Positions 53,132-61,482 of a stretch of 64,000 nt of DNA are shown here, piece by piece. The position numbers and the translations under genes are program-made. Location: contig NZ_KE332512.1 of NCBI RefSeq assembly GCF_000412995.1, positions 492,697 through 556,696 on the forward strand, read 5' to 3'. The notes under the pieces are model-generated. The model did no database searches and was not told where the DNA came from. It was given only the letters and a program-made list of their open reading frames with translations. The stretch's first letter is position 1. Every line of letters starts with the position of its first letter. This DNA is from Treponema vincentii F0403 (GTDB lineage: Bacteria; Spirochaetota; Spirochaetia; Treponematales; Treponemataceae).

Positions 53132-55886
53132 CAAACGCTCCCATCTTTACCGCATAGATTTCCATGCTGTCTCCCAGCTTAAAAAGCTTACTGACCAGCA
53201 TCAGTATGTTCCACCGGAGGCCGCCTTTTTTTATCTTTGCGGCGTGAGGGAACCGCTCGGGATGATGCCCGATAGACACGATCTTTTTTACGGTAAAGCC
53301 GTAACGTTCCAGCTGTTTTTTTGCCTGACGCCTATCCCAGATAGTATAGTGATCGGTCGGGCTCTGCGCAAAAAAGAGGCGGCGGTTCCAGCGGCCGGTA
53401 ACGCCAGACAATGCTGGCGTCGAAAAGGCAAAAAGCCCTCCGCCGATCAAAAGTTCGTAAACCTTCTGCAGCACCGAATTCAAATCTTGAAAATGCTCGA
53501 TCACAAACCACATCGTTACCGCGGAAAAACCGCCCGCTTCAAGCGGAATGCTGAGCGATTGATTATGCTGTTCGGTAAAGGTTTTTTCAACCGTAAAAGG
53601 GAACCGTGCCGGAAGTACGGGAAACGGCGCCTGACACGCGGGAAGCTGCAGCGTCTTGCAAACATAGTGCACAGCCTCCGCGGAAATATCGGTACCGACC
53701 GGATTCCAGCCGGCTTCCTTTGCAGCCGCAAGGAAGGGGCCGTAAGCGCAGCCTACATCGAGAATCCTCTTTGTGCCGTGGTGAAGCCCTTCAAAAAGAG
53801 ATTCTTCCTTGCCGCCGTTAAAAACCTTTGCATAGATTGCATTGATGATCGACATCCGGCGTAAGCCCTGCCGCTTAATCGATTCAAAGTCTTCAAGATA
53901 GGTTTTTCCATATTGTGCCTGATATTCTTCAAAAAAATACTGCTCGCTGTAGTCTTTTTTCTCGGCGGCAATGAACGAAGGATAGTGCATCCCGCAAACC
54001 GGACAGAGTGAAACGGTTTTATTTTCCGCCCTGCCTTCGGGAGGAAGCGGAGATTGTTCGTCGCAGAGCGGGCAGCGGTGCGCGGTTGCCGTAGAAAGCT
54101 TTAAGATAAAACGCGCAAGGCTTTTCTCTTTTGACTGAGGTGTAACGATGGACGGAATACCGATACCGGCTTTGAACAGTGCCTTAAAATCCTGAGCGGA
54201 AGGAATACCTGCGGGCATCGTGGAAAATCCCGCGTTGATACCCAGCTGATAATGATAATCGGTTGGAGAGACCAGAATGACGGCGCAGCCTGCAGCGAGC
54301 GCTTCAAAGGCGGTAAAACCGTAGTGCGTTACCACGATGTCCCATTCGCAGAGCCTATCCCTCAGGTTTTCCAAATAAGGATACACATAGAGGTTCATTT
54401 TCTGCTGGGCATATTTTTTTTCGCTCGGCTCAATGACGGAAACTTCCGCGCCGAGTTCGGCAAGCGTATAAGCAAGAGGAAGTCCCATTTGAGCGGCATC
54501 TTCCCCGCCGCATGCAATCAGGAGTTTGGCATTTTCAAGCGGGAAAAAATATCTTCCGTTCTTTTCATATTTTTTCAATGCGCCGTCCCGCTTCCGTTTC
54601 CGAGGCAGCTCGATAAAGTTGACTTCGGTGAGATTCGCACGGAGCGCTTCAATCGATTCTAAGTGATCTGTACTACGTTCGGCACTGTCGGAATAATCGG
54701 TACTACGCTCTGAATGATCTGCAGTACGATGTAACGGCTCCGTCGATGAAGCCGATGCCCCCTGCGGCGCACCCGATGTCTCCGACGCTCCGACCGATAC
54801 ATTATCAGCAGGCGGTGTGGTTAATCCGCTTTTGCCGGGCAAAGAAGGGAGAATATCGATTAGATAATCGGCAAACGCCCTACCCTCTCCTCCTTCGTCC
54901 AAGGCAATCACCGGTGCAATTTTTTTAAGCTGACGCACTTCTTCCGCCTGCGTCCTAAAATTATCGAGGATAAAAACACAGGCTTGATCGGGAATTTCGC
55001 TGACCGTCTCGGTAATTCCCATTTTCTTAATCACATCCCGCACAAACGGAGGCTGGGATGAAGGGAGATACAGTACGCAGCGCAGCTGAGGAGACAGTTC
55101 TTGTATCAAGCTGCAGGCGCGGCGGAGATGCCCCGTTCCCTGCCCTTCCCGTACCGACGGAATAAAGACTGCAATTCTGTCGGCATAACGGCACGCATTC
55201 ATCACTGCGGAGGAAGACGGAGGCATTGAGGCTTTTTCCCTTTGCAGGTACTGCATCATCAATTCCGCACGCTCAAAATCCTCCTGCGTATCCACCGTCG
55301 TCCGGAGGTGCGGCGCATACCACCGCACCGGAGCGGTTTCTTTTACACAGATAAAGGTGTCGGTATGCCGATACAGGGCGGGGCCGACGTGCTCATGGTC
55401 ATACACGTCATCGGTGAGCCGCTCCGCAGTAAGAAGACTCTTTGCCTTTAAAATTTCGACGCCGCTGCCGTGCGGAAGTCCGGTGTAAGTAAAGTAATCG
55501 GGCTCTCCCAGTTCTACGAACCGCTGAACGGAGGCTTCGGCCGCTTCGGTAAACAAAAAAGGATTATCCGCCGTCGCACGGATAATCGTCGTAATAGGCC
55601 GGAGCGAGGTTTCAAACTGCCTGATCACCGAACAAAAGCGCCCCAACACATCGGTTTCAGAACCGCTGATGAGGGTATAATGATAGTGCTCCGCTATCGG
55701 CGCAAAGTCCGCCGCAGAGGCCTTGTCGCAGGCAAGGATGTACCGCTCCGCAGGAATCTCCCGCATCGCTTCAAGCGTATAGGCAAGAAGCGGCTTACCG
55801 CAAAGGTTTAAAAGCGCCTTGCGCGGTAGCCGTGAAGAATTAAGGCGTGCTTGTACGACAACGGCAACGCCCGAATAAACGCTCAT
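53124..55886 (-). CDS. Three-domain fusion: SpsF-like cytidylyltransferase, PseG-like, SAM methyltransferase
   Basis: ATG 55886 (after GGGAG, 8 bp) gives 920 residues. Residues about 5-225 are SpsF-like (VVVQARLNSSRLPRKAL, GSETDVLGRFC, TIIRATADNPFL), which activate a sugar with CMP. Residues about 240-620 resemble PseG/MurG-fold enzymes (REGQGTGHLRRACSLIQ, LIACGGEDAAQMG, VVTHYGFTAFEALAAGC); they are interrupted by a Ser/Asp-rich linker with repeated ERSTD. Then come a four-Cys zinc knuckle (CPLC, CPVC) and a class I methyltransferase (RILDVGCAYGPFLAAAKEAG). Fusion of these steps suggests sequential processing of one modified sugar. It overlaps the next gene by ATGA. Confidence 0.85.
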   Translation of the reverse strand: MSVYSGVAVVVQARLNSSRLPRKALLNLCGKPLLAYTLEAMREIPAERYILACDKASAADFAPIAEHYHYTLISGSETDVLGRFCSVIRQFETSLRPITTIIRATADNPFLFTEAAEASVQRFVELGEPDYFTYTGLPHGSGVEILKAKSLLTAERLTDDVYDHEHVGPALYRHTDTFICVKETAPVRWYAPHLRTTVDTQEDFERAELMMQYLQREKASMPPSSSAVMNACRYADRIAVFIPSVREGQGTGHLRRACSLIQELSPQLRCVLYLPSSQPPFVRDVIKKMGITETVSEIPDQACVFILDNFRTQAEEVRQLKKIAPVIALDEGGEGRAFADYLIDILPSLPGKSGLTTPPADNVSVGASETSGAPQGASASSTEPLHRTADHSERSTDYSDSAERSTDHLESIEALRANLTEVNFIELPRKRKRDGALKKYEKNGRYFFPLENAKLLIACGGEDAAQMGLPLAYTLAELGAEVSVIEPSEKKYAQQKMNLYVYPYLENLRDRLCEWDIVVTHYGFTAFEALAAGCAVILVSPTDYHYQLGINAGFSTMPAGIPSAQDFKALFKAGIGIPSIVTPQSKEKSLARFILKLSTATAHRCPLCDEQSPLPPEGRAENKTVSLCPVCGMHYPSFIAAEKKDYSEQYFFEEYQAQYGKTYLEDFESIKRQGLRRMSIINAIYAKVFNGGKEESLFEGLHHGTKRILDVGCAYGPFLAAAKEAGWNPVGTDISAEAVHYVCKTLQLPACQAPFPVLPARFPFTVEKTFTEQHNQSLSIPLEAGGFSAVTMWFVIEHFQDLNSVLQKVYELLIGGGLFAFSTPALSGVTGRWNRRLFFAQSPTDHYTIWDRRQAKKQLERYGFTVKKIVSIGHHPERFPHAAKIKKGGLRWNILMLVSKLFKLGDSMEIYAVKMGAFDD

Positions 55887-56785
55887 ATAAAAGGCTCCCA
55901 ATGCTCTATCAGCGTACGGGCGGTGGCGGTAAACCGATTTTTATTCAGTTCAGTCCATCGGCGTACGGCAGAAAAATGCTGCCATGCGTGCAGCGGATTT
56001 AAACCGGAGTTACACAAATAACTCCAGAATAACTTAAAAGGAATAGCAGCCTCCCCGTCCGTCAGCTCCGGCGCAAGATTCTTGAGATAGAACTGCCGGT
56101 ACGAGGCATCGGTAGAAATATTTTCCGGCGCCGGTTCTCCTTCATAATGAATCCGGAATGAAGTAAAGATACGGATCGACTCTCCCCAGAGGTAGGCACG
56201 AAAGCCGAGATCAAGGTTTTGCCAATAGGGATTCTGAATAGTGTAATCGAAACCGCCGAGTTGCATACACTTATTTCTACTATAAATTCCCATAAAATCA
56301 TAGGGATAGATCGTTGCCGTCTTATTTTTGATGCAGGGAAACTGTTCGGTGGAAAACCGGTTTCCGTTCAAGCTGGGAACCATCTGATTGGGAACCGCTT
56401 CTCCCCGCGCATTCGCCAGCACCGGCGCTGCGCAAAATAAATGCTCTTGCTTAATTTTTTCAAGCACCCGTTCGGTAAAACTTCCCGGCGGAATATGCGT
56501 ATCATTCCATAATACCATGATATACGGGGCGGCTGTTTCCGCAAAGCCGATATTGATCATCTCCCCGACGGTGAGCTTTTCTTGCGGAAATAAAAAACGT
56601 ACTTGCGGAAATTTTGCGGTTAAGGTTTCCATATCGCCGGCATCGGTGCTCGACTCTATCGAAATAACGGAGGTAAAGCCTTCCGCCAGCAGCTGTTCAA
56701 AAAAGAAAGGACGATAATACCTTCTGCCGCGGTTTAACACAATAACGCAAAAATCTTCCGGCCGATTTTCTCCCCGATACTGCAT
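55883..56785 (-). CDS. Glycosyltransferase (GT2-like)
   Basis: The start is uncertain. ATG 56785 (MQYRGENRPEDFCVIVL) gives 300 residues; the longer frame to 57178 lies entirely over the spiro-SPASM gene and is not credible. A GT-A-like fold is indicated by CVIVLNRGRRYYRP, SVISIESS, PYIMVLWNDTHIPPG and FMGIYSRNKCMQLGGFD. It probably adds the sugar processed by the adjacent enzymes. Its stop overlaps the fusion gene start by 4 bp. Confidence 0.75.
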   Translation of the reverse strand: MQYRGENRPEDFCVIVLNRGRRYYRPFFFEQLLAEGFTSVISIESSTDAGDMETLTAKFPQVRFLFPQEKLTVGEMINIGFAETAAPYIMVLWNDTHIPPGSFTERVLEKIKQEHLFCAAPVLANARGEAVPNQMVPSLNGNRFSTEQFPCIKNKTATIYPYDFMGIYSRNKCMQLGGFDYTIQNPYWQNLDLGFRAYLWGESIRIFTSFRIHYEGEPAPENISTDASYRQFYLKNLAPELTDGEAAIPFKLFWSYLCNSGLNPLHAWQHFSAVRRWTELNKNRFTATARTLIEHWEPFI

Positions 56786-56819
56786 ACCGCCGATAATGGT
56801 ATATGAAACTTTCCGCTCA

Positions 56820-58415
56820 TTAAAAGTTGTAGGTATAATATTCGTCACAATGTTCACATACCCCCTTATAGCAGGATTGTATCTGCTCACGGTAAAAATC
56901 CTGTCCGTTTTGCCAAATCGTTTCGAGCGGCATCGTAAAAGCGTTACCAAGTACAACCGAACGATTATAATCTTCTTTACAGAGCGGAACGGTTCCGTCC
57001 GTACATATAGACATATCCCGCTTGAGATGCCAGCACGGATGCCGATGGAGCGGAGCAATATCTGCAGGACGCCGATCGGGAAGCGCCCCGCAAAGGTGAT
57101 CGTATTTTTGAATAAGCGGCTTTGCTTCCCTCTTTTCCCATAGCCGGTAGAAAGGTTCCAGCTCCGCCTCGTTTTCATTCATCCGCGTCATCTGTACCCA
57201 TACGGCCTTTGGAAACACTTGAGCTAACCGATCCGCAAAGGTTACCGCCTGCTTTAAACAGCGTTCGGCGTCCTCATCGGAAAGCTGATGAACCGCGCCG
57301 TATGTTTTTGAGCCCGCTGCATCGACATCGACAATCCAGTAAACCGGTAAGTGTCCGTTGCTTCTCGGCGGCGCGTCCTTACAAACTTGAGCCAGCCGGT
57401 CAAAATAGGGTGCATTATCTACGGCTTGCTCCGTATCTGCGGGCTGTTCCGTAATGCCGCTTGTTTCTATCAATACCGAAAGATTCCGATGGTTCAGTAT
57501 CTGCGCTGCAATCGCTGCAAAATGCGGATGCAGGAGCGGCTCCCCGTACAATGACAACGAAATAACCGCACTTTCGGAAAAGGCGGCAATCGCATCGATA
57601 AGCCGGACGGCGTATTCAACATCCATGCAGCAAGAAAGGTCAAAGTGTTCCGGAAACAGCTTGGGGCGGTAAATGGAATGCAATGGGTGATAGGCTGTTA
57701 TTTCAATCCCGTAATAGGCGGGCAAGGTACGCAAATACTCCAGCCGCTCCGAAATGTACGCCGCATAATTTTCCGCAGTGATACCGGCAAAATGCCGGCA
57801 CAAGAGCCATGAAGCCTTGTCGCCGGTGTAGAAGGCAAGCCTGAGGTACCGCACGTCATCGGGGGCGATCATGGTCTCCAAATCATAAGAGTTTATATCT
57901 TTTTTAATGGTATCAAAGAGAAAGGAACGGTTAAGCGGTACCTCTGCCGCAAAAGGCAGCGCCGCTAATATCGGCACAAGCCCCGCCGCTACGATTTGCG
58001 GAAGCAAGCCTTCGGGGTATCCGTCCGCAAAACTGTATTCCGCCTTATATGTGCAATGTTGAGCATAAAGCTGCGCCGCACCGGAGCTGTCTAAAAACGG
58101 AGCGTCCGCCCACGCAATAAAGAGGTGATCGGCTTCCGCAGCAAAAGGACTCAGTGCCTGAAAAAACGCAGCTGCAGTATGTTCCGCAACCGGAACAACC
58201 TGCACCGGCGGCAGGGCGGCAGGGCGCACCTCACCGCAGTATTTTTGAATTTCAGCGCATCGCTCCGCTTCGGCAGTGATAATTGTACCCGCATAATCGG
58301 GAAAACGGCTTGTACGCTCCAGAGCGGAAGCAAGGGCGGTATAGCCGCCTTCGGTAAGCGGCTGCATGGCATAATCGGAAATACCGTTAGCAGCCAGCAC
58401 AACAAAAGATTTCAT
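56820..58415 (-). CDS. Spiro-SPASM protein (degenerate radical SAM)
   Basis: ATG 58415 lies just after GGAGA. The 531-residue protein has an N-terminal nucleotidyltransferase-like region (MKSFVVLAANGISDYAMQPL, LFIAWADAPFLDSS) and a central TIM-barrel-like part with radical-SAM wording (AVISLSLYGEPLLHPHF, LSVLIETSG). The C-terminal SPASM cysteines are CWHLKRDMSICTDGTVPLC and SCYKGVCEHCDEYY. No CxxxCxxC cluster motif is present. It matches the spirochaete-only spiro-SPASM family in layout. It sits beside the glycan genes. Its chemistry is unknown. Confidence 0.8.
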   Translation of the reverse strand: MKSFVVLAANGISDYAMQPLTEGGYTALASALERTSRFPDYAGTIITAEAERCAEIQKYCGEVRPAALPPVQVVPVAEHTAAAFFQALSPFAAEADHLFIAWADAPFLDSSGAAQLYAQHCTYKAEYSFADGYPEGLLPQIVAAGLVPILAALPFAAEVPLNRSFLFDTIKKDINSYDLETMIAPDDVRYLRLAFYTGDKASWLLCRHFAGITAENYAAYISERLEYLRTLPAYYGIEITAYHPLHSIYRPKLFPEHFDLSCCMDVEYAVRLIDAIAAFSESAVISLSLYGEPLLHPHFAAIAAQILNHRNLSVLIETSGITEQPADTEQAVDNAPYFDRLAQVCKDAPPRSNGHLPVYWIVDVDAAGSKTYGAVHQLSDEDAERCLKQAVTFADRLAQVFPKAVWVQMTRMNENEAELEPFYRLWEKREAKPLIQKYDHLCGALPDRRPADIAPLHRHPCWHLKRDMSICTDGTVPLCKEDYNRSVVLGNAFTMPLETIWQNGQDFYREQIQSCYKGVCEHCDEYYTYNF

Positions 58416-58460
58416 ATTCTCCAATATCGGCGCAAAAGGTCTTTATTTAAACCGATGCAG

Positions 58461-59477
58461 TTAGAAAGAGGTACGCGAAAGCGGCGAACCGATCCACACA
58501 CCCTCCGCGCCGAGATAATCTTTTTTTTGCCCTTCGATTAGGAACTGCACCGATTTTACGGTCGAAAACTCCGTTGCCGTAAAGACAACCTGCGAAAGCT
58601 GTGCCAACGCTCCGTCGATACCGTATTGGTTAAATTGAAATTCTTCGCTCACATTGATAAAAGCCACACCGTCTTTTACCCATGCTGAACGGAGCTTTGT
58701 CCCCGGCGGTACAAGCGTCCGCACGCCCTGTTTTAATTCCTCTACGGTAGGAGCGGCAAAAAGCGCTTCAAGCGCATCGCTCATCGGTGCGTCGGATTTA
58801 GGCATCAACCGGACTGCGCTTTTCGGAAGCAGTTTTCCGTCCGCATCCACCCGTATCCAATATATAACCGCTTTTCTGACTGAAACCGACTGATCTTTAT
58901 CGGCTGCCGGTTTTACCGGTACGGCTGCAGCGGATGACGGCGCCGATGAAGATACTGACGGCTGCTGTTGCACAGCTGCAGTGCTGCGCTGCGCAGTTCG
59001 TTCATCAGCCGGTTTAGACGTCGCCGCATTCGGTGCGGTTGTCTGTGCAGTGCTTTGTTGAGAAGCACTCTGCGTTTGATTTTCCGGCGATGTTTTCTTG
59101 ATTTGCTCACTGTTTCGCGGATTAGCAGGTTCAGGCTTTACCGGTGCAGCCGGCTGCTTATCCGCAGATTGCTGCTTGGCATTTTGCTGAAGCTTGGCCG
59201 GTTCGGTCTTTGCATCCTGTTCCGGCTCTTTACTGCCGTCTCCCGTTACCGGTGCACCACCCGCACTATCTTCTTTAGATTGAATTTCAGGCAGTGTCTG
59301 TGTAGATTCTTGAGTTTTTTCAACTTTATTGTTTGAGAATATACTCCTTGCATTTGTTTTCTCTAAAACAAAAGAAATAGTATCTTTATTTAAGAAAAAA
59401 AGCACAGCAATCAATAAAATAAATACAATCCAAAAAAGACAGCCGAGCGATATTTTCCTTTTTGTACGTTTTGCCAT
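58461..59477 (-). CDS. GerMN-domain protein with long Ala/Gln/Pro linker
   Basis: ATG 59477 (MAKRTKRKISLG) is chosen; ATG 59489 is four codons earlier and RBS evidence is weak for both. The 338-residue protein has one membrane helix (LFWIVFILLIAVLFFL), a low-complexity Ala/Gln/Ser/Pro linker of about 130 residues and a C-terminal GerMN domain (VIYWIRVDADGKLLPKS, ALEALFAAPTVEELKQG, GVAFINVSEEFQFN). The linker could span the peptidoglycan. Confidence 0.78.
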   Translation of the reverse strand: MAKRTKRKISLGCLFWIVFILLIAVLFFLNKDTISFVLEKTNARSIFSNNKVEKTQESTQTLPEIQSKEDSAGGAPVTGDGSKEPEQDAKTEPAKLQQNAKQQSADKQPAAPVKPEPANPRNSEQIKKTSPENQTQSASQQSTAQTTAPNAATSKPADERTAQRSTAAVQQQPSVSSSAPSSAAAVPVKPAADKDQSVSVRKAVIYWIRVDADGKLLPKSAVRLMPKSDAPMSDALEALFAAPTVEELKQGVRTLVPPGTKLRSAWVKDGVAFINVSEEFQFNQYGIDGALAQLSQVVFTATEFSTVKSVQFLIEGQKKDYLGAEGVWIGSPLSRTSF

Positions 59478-59614
59478 AGGATGTATCATACGATACTTTA
59501 CACTCCGTATGCAAGTGGCTGAAAACAGGGTAAAAACAGGGCGCAAAATCATAAAGTTTTGAGGATTTCCGATAAACGATTGAGCATTACGGGGATTAAA
59601 CCGAAAATAAAAGT

Positions 59615-60295
59615 ATGAGAGTGCTTTTATATGATCAAGATCTGCAAAGAAATAGAAGTCTCCACCGGTATCTTGAAGATGCCAATATACAAGTTGCGGC
59701 TGCTTATTGCTTAAAGGATTTTCTTTCAAAGTTTGAAAGCCCATCGCTTAAAATATTACTTATCGAACACAGTAGAATAACGCATTATAATATCAATATT
59801 GAGGAATTACTCGATCAGCTCGGCTTAACCTTTACCGTGATTGACTATACCGAAACGGAAACAACCTTTGATTTTTCCGTTCATTATCTATCGTCATATT
59901 ATTACTATCCGTTCACAACGGAAAAAGATAAAGAACTGATTAAAAAAGTTAAGAAAAGGCTTCGAAAGTATAAGAAACAAAAAGAAAAAAATACACATCA
60001 CATAGAACCCGAAATCCTCAATGCTCGATATGCAAACGCAAACACCGTTAATCAGATAATGGAATACTTTACGGAGAAACAAAAACAACTAATTACCAAG
60101 TTATTAGAAAAACAAGAAGGTATAAGTATAGAAGAAATTATTGAATTATTAAATGCACAAAATGTTAAAAACAGCCAAAACTATGTACAGGCACATATCT
60201 ATCGGCTTAGAAATAAACTACACCGTCTTCTCGGAAACGATTATATTATCACGTACAAAAAGCATACCTACCAGCTGCTCTGTATTCATAGATAA
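59615..60295 (+). CDS. OmpR-like winged-helix regulator with degenerate receiver
   Basis: The 226-residue protein has an N-terminal half of receiver size (MRVLLYDQDLQRNRSLHRYL) in which the phospho-acceptor region reads LLIEHSR, with no Asp. A basic linker follows (KKVKKRLRKYKKQKEKN), then a C-terminal OmpR/PhoB-type winged helix (YVQAHIYRLRNKLHRLLG, DYIITYKKHTYQLL). It is likely a phosphorylation-independent DNA-binding regulator. It is divergent from the GerMN gene. Confidence 0.75.
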   Translation: MRVLLYDQDLQRNRSLHRYLEDANIQVAAAYCLKDFLSKFESPSLKILLIEHSRITHYNINIEELLDQLGLTFTVIDYTETETTFDFSVHYLSSYYYYPFTTEKDKELIKKVKKRLRKYKKQKEKNTHHIEPEILNARYANANTVNQIMEYFTEKQKQLITKLLEKQEGISIEEIIELLNAQNVKNSQNYVQAHIYRLRNKLHRLLGNDYIITYKKHTYQLLCIHR

Positions 60296-60339
60296 GCACT
60301 ATCCGCGGCAGTTATCCGCCTATTCAAACGGGTGCAAAA

Positions 60340-60381
60340 TACTGCCTTACTAACAAAGTTTTTCTGTACAGCAAGGCAGTA
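60340..60381. terminator. Hairpin between convergent regulator and cheY genes
   Basis: TACTGCCTT and AAGGCAGTA pair around a loop of about 24 nt, with AAAAT on the right side. It could serve both directions. Confidence 0.55.
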
Positions 60382-60398
60382 AAATAGCGAAAACTACA

Positions 60399-60836
60399 CT
60401 ATTTCGATAAAACGGCAGCGATGCGCTCGAGTACCTTTTTGCGATCAAGCGGTTTTACGATATAGTTTTTTGCTCCAAGCAGCAGCGATTTCTTTACCAG
60501 TTCTTCTTTTCCAAGAGCGCTGATCATAACGACTTTTGCATTTTTATCAAAAGCCATTATCTGTTCAAGAGCTGTAATACCGTCCATTTTAGGCATGGTA
60601 ATACCCATAGTAACAAGGTCAACGTTCGGACACAACTCTTTATACTTTTCAACGCCCTCAAAACCGTCGACAGCAGTTGCAATAACTTCATAACCTTCGC
60701 TGGTTAAAATTTGGCCAATCTGTTTGGAAACAAAAATAGAATCATCTACCACCAGGACTTTATAAGCTGAACCATCAGCCTTTACACCGCCCGGGGCACG
60801 TTCGTTAATAGACGGAAAATCTTGTTTAGAAATCAT
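60399..60836 (-). CDS. cheY: CheY-like response regulator with Gly at the phospho-acceptor site
   Basis: The 145-residue receiver has the acidic pair VLVVDDSIF, the Thr/Ser position VVMISALGKEE and the Lys loop YIVKPLD. The strand that should end in the phosphorylated Asp reads DLVTMGITMPKMDG, where family members have DLVTMDITMP; the codon is GGT instead of GAT. CheA could not phosphorylate it at the normal place. The gene is the last of the cheA-cheW(R)-cheX-cheY operon. Confidence 0.92.
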   Translation of the reverse strand: MISKQDFPSINERAPGGVKADGSAYKVLVVDDSIFVSKQIGQILTSEGYEVIATAVDGFEGVEKYKELCPNVDLVTMGITMPKMDGITALEQIMAFDKNAKVVMISALGKEELVKKSLLLGAKNYIVKPLDRKKVLERIAAVLSK

Positions 60837-60848
60837 AGCCTACTCCTC

Positions 60849-61313
60849 TTATGCTCTGTCGCGAATAGCAACGTTTATTTCAACTTTACCTTGCGCCGTT
60901 TCCATCGGTACAATCAATGCCTCAATATCGCTGCTGGATATTGACATATTATCACCGGTGAAAAGAGCAGGCGGGGTTAAATCGAATTTAAACCCGAGAT
61001 CATGCAGTTTTGTTACTGCTTGTGCGGTAATGAGGTTAGCAAGTTCCGTGATTGTCGCACGGCCCAGTTCATCAAATTCGGTGAACTCTTCTTGATTCAT
61101 CGTCGATGCGATCTTTAATGCCGTTTCAGGTGTCATATCAAAAATAACCCGCCCTTCAACATCACCGGCCAAACCTACAATTGCCGCAACGCCCATCACA
61201 GGCATACAAGTAGATTTCAAATACAAGTCACCGCGTTTAACTTCACCGCCGAGCACTTGCACTAAGATATTATAGGCAGCTTCGCTAAACGGATTGATAT
61301 ACTCTACACGCAT
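60849..61313 (-). CDS. cheX: CheY-P phosphatase CheX
   Basis: The 154-residue protein starts at ATG 61313 behind AAGGAG. It has the CheX fold with the catalytic ExxN in TITELANLITAQAV and LTPPALFTGDNMSIS. It dephosphorylates CheY-P. CheX between cheW and cheY is the spirochaetal order. It ends 12 bp before cheY. Confidence 0.93.
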   Translation of the reverse strand: MRVEYINPFSEAAYNILVQVLGGEVKRGDLYLKSTCMPVMGVAAIVGLAGDVEGRVIFDMTPETALKIASTMNQEEFTEFDELGRATITELANLITAQAVTKLHDLGFKFDLTPPALFTGDNMSISSSDIEALIVPMETAQGKVEINVAIRDRA

Positions 61314-61482
61314 CAAAATCTCCTTCCGAAAAAAATTAAACGAATAATAACATCCGTTACGGTACGAGGTCCGTTTTCAGTTTTATACAAACTGCGCATG
61401 ACTGCCGCTTGTCAAACAGCAGCCAGCCCTCTGTTTATCAATAACTGAAAATCTTGAGCGATCTTCAGCTATCCGCTACAAG

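Noticed and set aside
56786-57178. N-terminal 131-residue extension of the GT2-like protein
   Set aside because: It lies antiphase within the spiro-SPASM coding sequence and has no family similarity.
59478-59744. Extension of the second GerMN protein by 89 residues
   Set aside because: It crosses the divergent promoter region and the start of the regulator gene; the basic-helix N-terminus starts at 59477.
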